Shown in pieces: positions 17,060-24,475 of a DNA stretch of 32,132 nt. Positions within the stretch are counted from its first letter, which is position 1, and each line of letters begins with the position of its first letter. The notes below the pieces were generated by a model. The model was not told the DNA's origin and ran no database searches. It saw only the letters and a program-made list of their open reading frames with translations. A program made the position numbers and the translations under genes. Source of the stretch: Candidatus Sumerlaeota bacterium. GTDB lineage: Bacteria > Sumerlaeota > Sumerlaeia > JAPLSS01. The stretch is from positions 1 to 32,132 of the forward strand of contig JAPLSS010000111.1 of the NCBI GenBank assembly GCA_026398515.1, read 5' to 3'.

Positions 17060-17842
17060 ATGTACAAAGACCAGAGAATCATCGTGGTGATGCCCGCGTA
17101 CAACGCGGCCAAGACCCTGTGCCGAACGTACGAAGAAGTCATGGCGCTGGGGATCGTCGATCGGGTGATCGTCGTGGACGACGCCAGCCACGACGAGACG
17201 GTCGCGGTGGCGCGGACCCTGCCCGGCGTCCGCGTGCACATGCACGAGGTCAACCGCGGATACGGCGGCAATCAGAAGACGTGCTACCGCCTGGCGCTGG
17301 ACGAAGGCGCCGACATCATCATCATGGTGCATCCCGACTACCAGTATACCCCCAAGCTCATTCCCGCCATGGCCGCCATGATCGGCAGCGGCCTGTACTC
17401 GTTCGTCTTCGGCTCGCGCATCCTGGGCGGGGGCGCGCTGGAGGGCGGGATGCCGTGGTGGAAGTACGTCTCCAACCGGTTCCTGACCTTCGCCCTGAAC
17501 GTTCTGCTGGGGTTGAAGCTGTCGGAGTTCCACAGCGGCTACCGCGCCTATTCGCGGGAACTGCTGGAGAGCCTGCCGTGGGACCAAAACTCGGACGATT
17601 TCGTTTTTGACAACCAAATCCTGGCCCAGATCGCCTGGCGAGGCGACATCGTGGCCGAAATCAGTTGTCCGACGAAGTACTTCCCCGAAGCCTCCTCGAT
17701 CAACTTCCTGCGGTCCGTGAAATACGGGTTCGGCTGTTTGGGCACGGGCGTGGAGTTTCGCCTGGCTCGCCTGGGCCTGATCCGGTCGAAACGCTTCCCT
17801 CGCTCGTTGGCGTTCCGGGCGCGCCGGCACGCCGGGCAATGA
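17060..17842 (+). CDS. Glycosyltransferase family 2 (polyprenyl-phosphate-sugar synthase-like)
   Basis: Start trimmed to MYKDQRIIVVMPAYNAAKTL; 'VIVVDDASHDET', 'NRGYGGNQKTCYRLALDEGADIIIMVHPDYQY', 'LSEFHSGYRAYSRELLESLPW'. Confidence 0.92.
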   Translation: MYKDQRIIVVMPAYNAAKTLCRTYEEVMALGIVDRVIVVDDASHDETVAVARTLPGVRVHMHEVNRGYGGNQKTCYRLALDEGADIIIMVHPDYQYTPKLIPAMAAMIGSGLYSFVFGSRILGGGALEGGMPWWKYVSNRFLTFALNVLLGLKLSEFHSGYRAYSRELLESLPWDQNSDDFVFDNQILAQIAWRGDIVAEISCPTKYFPEASSINFLRSVKYGFGCLGTGVEFRLARLGLIRSKRFPRSLAFRARRHAGQ

Positions 17843-17870
17843 GCGGCGCCCGGCGCAGGCGGCCGGACGG

Positions 17871-19445
17871 TCACGGCGCCTCTTCCCGGGCCGACGGCGC
17901 GCTCGACGCCGGAGGCTGGGCGCGGCTGCCGGGGGACGGGCGCGTTGGCGAGGTCGCGGGGGCCGAAGGAGGCAACAGGGCATTCTCCCACGACTGGAGG
18001 AGGGCCATGTTCCAGACGGACGGCCGGGATTCGCAGAACCTCCGAACGATGGCGAACGCCTCGGGCCTCCGTCCCTGTTTGACCAGGGGCGAAATCACAA
18101 AGTAATTCAGGTAAATCCGCTCCATGTTCTGGTCGGGACACAAGAACGTGAACCAGCCGAGACAGAACTCCTGCGCCGCCGGCAGATTAGTGGTCACAAT
18201 GATCTTGGCGCGCACCATGCGATGCGTGCTCATGCCGATGGAGTAAGCCGCGAGGAGTCCGAACAGCGCCAGAAGGCCATGGCGATTAAAGCGGTCCGAC
18301 TGGCCGCCGACCCAGGTCAGAAACGGGCCGAAGCCGAACGCCATCAGCGAGGCGACCGGGAAGAAGTAGCGGCAGTCCATCGTCGCCCCGCCGACGATGG
18401 TCACATGATGGGCGATGACAAACGTGTAGACCGCCGCCGCCGCCAGCACGGCCCACGCCATGGCGAAGCCGCGCCGCGCCGCCCAGACCAGGCCGGCCGG
18501 CCCGAACACGAACACCGGCGCGTAGATCAGGATGCCCGTTTGCCGCGACGTCAGAATGAAATGCATGCCGTCGACGAACCGGCCGGCGAAGATCGTCCCC
18601 AGGCTCTTATTGTGCGCCATTCCGGGGTTGAAGGAGTGCGTGGAGCGCAAGGCCGAGCCGAAGCACGCGTACTGATACGACGCCAAGAAAACCGCCGGGA
18701 CGGCGGCGCCCAGGGCGATCAACGCCACCGCGCCCCCATCGCGGCGGCGCAGGAGCCGTCCCGCCCAGACGGCGAAGAACATCGCCGAGAAAATGGCGTT
18801 CTGGTACTCGATCATCACCGCGTAGCCCATCAACAAGCCGATGGCGGGGTAAGCCAGCCAACGCCGCTTCTGGGGCGCGGGGCCCAGGAGCAAACACGCC
18901 CCCAGCAGCGTGGTGGTCACGCTGGGCGTATGCGAAAACAGGAGCGTCGAATAGCGGTAGGCCAATCCCGCGAACGCGAAGACCGCCGCGCCGGCCAACG
19001 CCGCCCACGTTCCGGCCCGCAGACGGCGCGCGCCCCAGTAGACCAGCCCCACGTTGGCCACGGCGAAGGCGCCGACCGTCAGCGCCACCAGCATGCGCAA
19101 GGCCATTTCCACGTCGGTCCGGCCGAACGCTCGCGCCCCCCAGTAGCCCAGGGCGTACAGCGGCGCCAGCAGCAACGCCATGCCCGGCGGACGGTCCGAG
19201 TAGATGCCGCCCCGGGGCGATCGGGCGTAATCCATGCGGTGGGTGTACAGGTCGGAATCGGGCCCCAGCCGGAACGATCCCCGTTCGCCGATGGCCCGAA
19301 CCAGCGCGAACTGGCTGCCGTCGTTGCTGCACCACAGCCCGTCGTAGTTGACCAGATAGGCGAACGCCACACCCGCCAGGACCGCGGCCAGATACAGGCG
19401 GCGGCGCGAGCGATCCGGCTCCGAGCCCTGGGTCCCTTCGTTCAT
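17871..19445 (-). CDS. Polytopic membrane protein, GT-C/GT39-like glycosyltransferase
   Basis: Multiple hydrophobic segments; 'YSDRPPGMALLLAPLYALGY' and 'YRYSTLLFSHTPSVTTTLLGACLLL' typical of GT-C/ArnT-like proteins. Confidence 0.6.
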   Translation of the reverse strand: MNEGTQGSEPDRSRRRLYLAAVLAGVAFAYLVNYDGLWCSNDGSQFALVRAIGERGSFRLGPDSDLYTHRMDYARSPRGGIYSDRPPGMALLLAPLYALGYWGARAFGRTDVEMALRMLVALTVGAFAVANVGLVYWGARRLRAGTWAALAGAAVFAFAGLAYRYSTLLFSHTPSVTTTLLGACLLLGPAPQKRRWLAYPAIGLLMGYAVMIEYQNAIFSAMFFAVWAGRLLRRRDGGAVALIALGAAVPAVFLASYQYACFGSALRSTHSFNPGMAHNKSLGTIFAGRFVDGMHFILTSRQTGILIYAPVFVFGPAGLVWAARRGFAMAWAVLAAAAVYTFVIAHHVTIVGGATMDCRYFFPVASLMAFGFGPFLTWVGGQSDRFNRHGLLALFGLLAAYSIGMSTHRMVRAKIIVTTNLPAAQEFCLGWFTFLCPDQNMERIYLNYFVISPLVKQGRRPEAFAIVRRFCESRPSVWNMALLQSWENALLPPSAPATSPTRPSPGSRAQPPASSAPSAREEAP

Positions 19446-19479
19446 GGATCAACCTGGACGCTTCGGTAAAATGCGTCTC

Positions 19480-19522
19480 TTGGAGCGCGCCGTCGCCGCT
19501 TCGCTCTGCCGGCGCGCTCCAA
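19480..19522. repeat. Palindromic element E, copy 2 (variant)
   Basis: ttggagcgcgccg (19480-19492) / cggcgcgctccaa (19510-19522); loop gcttcgctct-type; same TTGGAG..GCG core as 16844-16896. Confidence 0.75.
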
Positions 19523-19577
19523 AACAACCGGCGGCCCCTGGGGAAAACTCTCGTACGCAGGATTGCGGGAACGCAAG

Positions 19578-19616
19578 CGAAAAGAAAAGGGAGCGGATAA
19601 GGACATCCGCTCCCTC
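19578..19616 (-). terminator. Rho-independent terminator for the RTX gene
   Basis: 11-bp stem agggagcggat (19588-19598) / atccgctccct (19605-19615), loop 6 nt; on the minus strand followed by ttttcttttc; 32 nt past the RTX stop. Confidence 0.85.
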
Positions 19617-19647
19617 GAAGCGTATCGCCGGAACCGCGCGATTCGGC

Positions 19648-22600
19648 TTATTCGAATTCCTGCCACGTGCGCGCGCCGCTGACGACCGCGCGGAGGAACA
19701 GGTTCTCCATGTTCGCGAAGTCCACGTCCGGCTTCCCGGTGGCGCTGATGGTTCCCGCCGCCAGAGTGCCGACCGTGGCCACGTTGTCCAGACCCGTCGG
19801 ATCGTAGATCAGCGTGTCGTCTCCCACGTTGCCGTCCAGGTACAGGTTCGTGGCCAGGGTCGACCCGCCCCCCAGCGTGACCTGGAACAGGTCGTTCAAC
19901 GTGGTGCCGATCACGTCGTCGACCCCTTCGCCGGTGATCTTGTTGCCGGCGGTGTCGCTGATCGCGAGGCTGCCGACCTTGACCACGACCGCGGCGGTGA
20001 CGCTGGACAGGTTGACCGTGTCCACCCCGCCCGCGTCGGAAATCACATCGATCCCGGCCAGGCCGTCGTATTGATCGTCGCCCGCGCCGCCGGCCAGGTT
20101 GTCGTCCTGGTTGCCGCCGAAGAGAGTGTCGGCGCCGTCGTTCCCCTCAATCGTGTCGTTCTGAGCGTTGCCGTTCAGCTGGTCGGCCAACGGCGAGCCC
20201 ACGATCGAGTCGTTGCCGTTGTTGCCGCTGACGGTGGGGGCGGCCAGCGGGTTCGTCACGTTGCCGATGTCCAGGATGTCGTTCCCGGCGCCGCTGACCA
20301 GCTGGACATTCTCGAACCCATCCAGGCCGTAGGACACCGTGTCCGTGCCAAAGATGAACTGCATCGCGTCGCCCACGCCGCCGGCCAGGGTGACCCGCAC
20401 GTCCGCCGGCACGGTGCTGTACTGGGCGTCAGCCACCACAGAGTCAGTGTCGATGTTGATGTTCCAGTACAGCAGGTCGGTCCCTCCGCCGCCCACCAGC
20501 GAGTCGGCGCCGAAGTTGATGGCGATCGTGTCGTCGTTCGGCCCGCCGATCAGCGTGTCGTCGCCGCCGGCGGCGCCGCTCAGCGACACCCGGCCGGTGA
20601 AGGCGCTGGCGTCGATGGCGTCGTTGACCGAGTTGGCCGGGTAGAAGAAGAAATGGCCGCCGCCGGTCAGGTTGGCCTGCTCGAAGTTCGCCAACGCGTT
20701 GCCCTCGATCAGGGTGTCGCGGACGAGGCTCAAGGTGGCGTCGGTGAGCGTGACCGCCGCGCCGAGGGTGTCGGCGTCCGCGCCGAACCCGCGGACCAGC
20801 ACGTCGGTGTCGGGGCCGCCATCCAGCGATCCGTTGCCCGCGGCGGGGTTGAGGGTGTCGTTGCCTTCGTTGCCCTGAAGCGTGTCATTTTCGCCGCTGC
20901 CGTTCAGGTTGTCGTCGCCGGCTTGGCCCACCAGCGAGTCGTCGCCCGCGCCGCCGGTGATGGTGTCGTTTCCGCCGCCGCCGAGCAGCGTATCCGGGCC
21001 GTTCTGCCCATTTAGAACGTCGGCGTTCGCGGAGCCGACGATCGAGTCGGCACCGTCGTTCCCTGCGACCGTGACGACGCTGGCCAGCGCCACCTGCGTG
21101 ATGTCAATGGTATCGCCCGTGGGAAGGGCCGCGACCGAGTCCGGATAAGCGGTGCCCTGGATGGACAGGCGGCTGAAATTCGACAGGCTCTTGTGCCACG
21201 TGCCCGACACGGGCACAGTGGTCGCCGTGTCGCTGCCCTGAATCGTCGCCTCGAACTGCACGTTCACCGAGTCGTTGGCGCCGCCCGTCATCGTCGGGTA
21301 AATGGCGACGCGGCCCGGGAACCCGCCTTGTTGGAGGTTCACGAACACCAGATCATCGCCGCCGCCGCCGATGGCCGTCTCGTCGCCGTAGGTGAGGCGG
21401 ATGGTGTCGCCCAGGGTGCTGCCGATTATCAGCGACGTGCCCGTGCCGTTGCCGGCGTCCAGAGTCAATCCCGTCGTCGGGTCGCTCCACCCGCTGGCAT
21501 CCATCGAGTTGGCGACCGAGTCGTCGGCGTTGGGCGCGGGGGTGGGATTGTTGGTGATGTCGCCCCCGCCGGTCAGATAGCCGATCTCGCAGTTGTAGAA
21601 CTGTTGCACGTAGGTGGTCGGCGACGAGCCGGACGATTTCAACGACACGGTGGCGCCCGTGCCGTAGGCGCCCGCGATCGCATACTCGTAGCCGAACGCG
21701 TCCCACTCGCCGGTGGCGGTCCGGTTGAACCGGTCGATCCCCGCCTCGCCGTCGGCGAGGAGATTGTGGTCGCCCTGGAGCGTGTCATCCCCGTCCCCGC
21801 CCATGGCGAGTTCCGGGGTGACGAAGGTGATGTTGTCGCCTGCGCTCGTGTTAATCGCATCGTTTCCCGCGCCGCCATAGATCGAGTCGATGCCGGCCGC
21901 GCCGACCAGGTTGTCGTTGCCGTCGTCGCCGTAAATCACATCGTTGCCGCCCTGGCCTAGCCCCCGATCGCTGCCGTCGCCGGCCACGACCAAGTCGTTT
22001 CCGCCGCCGGCGGCGAGCGAGTCGGCGAAGCCGCTGCCGATGAGGGTCGAGTTGCCGCTTCCGTCAGCCATCAAACAGCTGAAGATCGTCGCCTGGTTCG
22101 TGCTCCCGGGGCCGTTGAAGGTCATGGCGAACCCGTTGGCCGAAGTGACCGCCGACAAGTCATACGTGCGATTTCCCGCCTGGACGGCGCCGGCGATCTG
22201 GCCGGTCGTGTTGACGACGATGCGCTTGACCTGGGCGGGGGTCACGGACACAATGCTTCCGCCCCCGGGAACCGAGCTATCCCGGATGTCGATATTAGCC
22301 GCCCCGTTCAGGACCACCACGTTGCCGCCGCTGACGCCGACACTGACATCGGTGTCGCCGCTGGAGCTAATCGCGACCCCCAGGTGCCCGGCGAGAGCCT
22401 GGGCGTTCTGCGTCCCGGTAGCGTCAAACCACGCGGTGATCGCGGGATAGACTTTCGGCGCCAACGCCCAGCCGCTCATCAGGAACACCGAGGCCACCGC
22501 CGCCAGGCGCCGCTTCGACTCGCGGCTCAGGCGCTCGCAGGCGACCTCTTCCGCCCGGTCGTCGCCGACCAGGGTCTTCTGGAACCAATCGACCGAGCGC

Positions 22601-23202
22601 TCGGACAGCACCCGCAGGGCCGCCGGCGCGTCGAACAGCCGCGTGGCGCCCGGGACCACCACCATCTCGGAGTGCGCCAGCCGCCGGCGCGCCCAGCGCG
22701 CCTGCCGCAGCGCCCGGCGATCCGCCCCGCCGACGATCAGCAGCGTGTGGGCATCGACCTCGCCCAAGCGATCGGCCGCCGCTTCCAGTTGCGGCGCGCA
22801 AGCCACGACGGAGGAAATGCCGCTGCCTTTTTCCGACGCGGCCCACAGCGCCGCCGAGGCGCCTTCGCCCGCGCCGACCACGCCCAGCAGGCCGCCGGCT
22901 TCGGAATGGAGCCCTTCCGTGCCCGCCAACAAACGCTCACTCATGGCCTCGGCGCCGAGCCTGTCGAGGCGCGCTGATTCGGCCGGGGTGAGCAGTTCCA
23001 TGGACAGCGTGGCCAAGCCCGCCGCGTTCAGCTGATGAGCCACCGAGGCCAACGCCGATCCATGCAGGCTGGCGCCGCCTTCGTGCGCGAAGACGACCCA
23101 GCCCGAGGGCGCCTGGGGAAGACCGACGGTGGCGCGCACCTTGGCGCCGCCGGCCTTCAATTCCAGTTCCCTAATACGAATCTCAACAGACTCTTTCCAC
23201 AT
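19648..23202 (-). CDS. RTX/hemolysin-type Ca-binding repeat protein with N-terminal degenerate alpha/beta-hydrolase (DLH-like) domain and internal TM/signal-anchor
   Basis: SD gggaggg before ATG 23202. Residues 1-225 DLH-like ('WVVFAHEGGASLHGSALASVAHQLNAAGLATLSMELLTPAE...LLIVGGADRRALRQARWARRRL...VVVPGATRLFDAPAALRVLSERSVDWFQKTL'), 'ESKRRLAAVASVFLMSGWALAPK' hydrophobic segment, then many GGxGxDxxx nonapeptide repeats ('GGGGNDTITGGAGDDSLVGQAGDDNLNG'). Confidence 0.88.
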   Translation of the reverse strand: MWKESVEIRIRELELKAGGAKVRATVGLPQAPSGWVVFAHEGGASLHGSALASVAHQLNAAGLATLSMELLTPAESARLDRLGAEAMSERLLAGTEGLHSEAGGLLGVVGAGEGASAALWAASEKGSGISSVVACAPQLEAAADRLGEVDAHTLLIVGGADRRALRQARWARRRLAHSEMVVVPGATRLFDAPAALRVLSERSVDWFQKTLVGDDRAEEVACERLSRESKRRLAAVASVFLMSGWALAPKVYPAITAWFDATGTQNAQALAGHLGVAISSSGDTDVSVGVSGGNVVVLNGAANIDIRDSSVPGGGSIVSVTPAQVKRIVVNTTGQIAGAVQAGNRTYDLSAVTSANGFAMTFNGPGSTNQATIFSCLMADGSGNSTLIGSGFADSLAAGGGNDLVVAGDGSDRGLGQGGNDVIYGDDGNDNLVGAAGIDSIYGGAGNDAINTSAGDNITFVTPELAMGGDGDDTLQGDHNLLADGEAGIDRFNRTATGEWDAFGYEYAIAGAYGTGATVSLKSSGSSPTTYVQQFYNCEIGYLTGGGDITNNPTPAPNADDSVANSMDASGWSDPTTGLTLDAGNGTGTSLIIGSTLGDTIRLTYGDETAIGGGGDDLVFVNLQQGGFPGRVAIYPTMTGGANDSVNVQFEATIQGSDTATTVPVSGTWHKSLSNFSRLSIQGTAYPDSVAALPTGDTIDITQVALASVVTVAGNDGADSIVGSANADVLNGQNGPDTLLGGGGNDTITGGAGDDSLVGQAGDDNLNGSGENDTLQGNEGNDTLNPAAGNGSLDGGPDTDVLVRGFGADADTLGAAVTLTDATLSLVRDTLIEGNALANFEQANLTGGGHFFFYPANSVNDAIDASAFTGRVSLSGAAGGDDTLIGGPNDDTIAINFGADSLVGGGGTDLLYWNINIDTDSVVADAQYSTVPADVRVTLAGGVGDAMQFIFGTDTVSYGLDGFENVQLVSGAGNDILDIGNVTNPLAAPTVSGNNGNDSIVGSPLADQLNGNAQNDTIEGNDGADTLFGGNQDDNLAGGAGDDQYDGLAGIDVISDAGGVDTVNLSSVTAAVVVKVGSLAISDTAGNKITGEGVDDVIGTTLNDLFQVTLGGGSTLATNLYLDGNVGDDTLIYDPTGLDNVATVGTLAAGTISATGKPDVDFANMENLFLRAVVSGARTWQEFE

Positions 23203-23233
23203 GCAGCTGCCCTCCCTTGTCAGGGAAAGTCAA

Positions 23234-23252
23234 TCATCCGCAAAGCGGATGA
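23234..23252 (-). promoter_or_regulatory. Perfect 7-bp leader hairpin upstream of RTX gene
   Basis: tcatccg-caaag-cggatga, 32 nt upstream of the start codon. Confidence 0.3.
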
Positions 23253-23544
23253 GCGCCTGCAATCGCCCACAAGGCATCCCGGCGCCTAGGCGCCCGCAAA
23301 CAACAAAACCTGCGTCCCCAACGTGGTGAAAAATGCAAGAAGACCAACTCCGATTCTCCAGAGTGCCAAAAGTGGCCAGATTCATCAAGACTTTTTCGTT
23401 GCCCGTTTTCTCTTTTTCTCCTTGGAGAAAGAGGCAGGGCGCACATCCGAGTTCTATCAGGCCGCTTCGGCGCCCGACGGCAAGGCCATTGCGTTCGAAG
23501 TCTCCACCGCGGCCCCAAGGCCGACTGACGCCGGCGGGAAGCGG

Positions 23545-24213
23545 CTATTTCGTGTCCGCGCGCAGCACGGGGCCTTTGTTGGTCGTAATGAGAAAACCAT
23601 AGCTGATCGTTCCATTGGACGGATCATAAAGCCAGTCCGGCCGATCCCCAATGAGCACGCCGATCGGCGCGGCATTGGTTCCCGTATCGGGGTTCCTCAT
23701 GGTCTTCATAGGGCCCAGACTGTGAATCTCCCACGCATATCCACGCGTCCAGGCCTGAAACCCCCAGTCATTTTTCCCCCGGGGCAGAATCTGACCGCCC
23801 TCGACCTTCATGTTGTCGCATGTCCGATAGCCGAAGGTCTTTCGCCCCTGAAACGCGGCTCCGCCCGCATCCGTATAGCCCTTGATGGCGAACACGTCAT
23901 CGGGCAGCGACGTGATATAGGCCACCGGAGTGGTCAACGGGCGAAGGGTTACATCGGCGCTGGGCACGCCGGCCCAGGAGCCCGAACGTTCGTAATACTC
24001 CTGCGGGCACAGCGGGGTGCGGTTGTAGTCGACGGTGTAGGCCATCAGGGCCGTGGCCTCCGACCTCATGTCGGCGCGCGTGCGGGACACTTTGCTTCGG
24101 ACCTGCGCCTCCAGGAAATTGGGCACGGCGATGGCGGCCAGAATGGCAATGATGGCCACGACGATAAGCAGTTCAATCAGTGTGAAGGCGTGGCGGCGCA
24201 ACATCGGTGTCAT
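23545..24213 (-). CDS. Type II secretion-type pseudopilin (prepilin N-terminal cleavage/methylation domain)
   Basis: SD ggaggg; 'RRHAFTLIELLIVVAIIAILAAIAVPNFLEAQVRSKVSR'; C-terminal 'YDPSNGTISYGFLIT'. Confidence 0.95.
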   Translation of the reverse strand: MTPMLRRHAFTLIELLIVVAIIAILAAIAVPNFLEAQVRSKVSRTRADMRSEATALMAYTVDYNRTPLCPQEYYERSGSWAGVPSADVTLRPLTTPVAYITSLPDDVFAIKGYTDAGGAAFQGRKTFGYRTCDNMKVEGGQILPRGKNDWGFQAWTRGYAWEIHSLGPMKTMRNPDTGTNAAPIGVLIGDRPDWLYDPSNGTISYGFLITTNKGPVLRADTK

Positions 24214-24377
24214 CGGACTCCCTCCTTGCCCCGGCAGGGCGGCGCTTCCGCGGGGGCCATTGGAACAGGCGAAGGTCTGTTTTTCGCAGACAAAACGACT
24301 TGCACTCTCCCGAGCTCCCGAATTGCGAGATGCATCCTTAACGGCATCTACAAAAAAGGGCTGCGCACAAGTCCGAA

Positions 24378-24394
24378 TCAGAACTCAATTCTGA
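24378..24394. promoter_or_regulatory. Palindrome in the divergent gap, candidate operator
   Basis: TCAGAA-CTCAA-TTCTGA, perfect 6-nt arms, in an AT-rich stretch upstream of the GntR-SBP gene. Confidence 0.3.
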
Positions 24395-24475
24395 GGCTAA
24401 AACACATGCATCGCATATGTCAATGGAATATGAATGAGATGAACCAGGATTTTTTCTTGCTTCTGAAACTCCCAG

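Noticed and set aside
18222-21960. + strand ORFs 18222-19469, 19444-21015, 21193-21960
   Set aside because: Antisense shadows of the GT-C and RTX genes; Val/Gln/Arg-rich periodicity mirrors the RTX repeats.
23400-23445. ctctttctcc/ggagaaaaagag hairpin downstream of the pseudopilin gene as a terminator
   Set aside because: Imperfect stem and no T-run after it on the minus strand.
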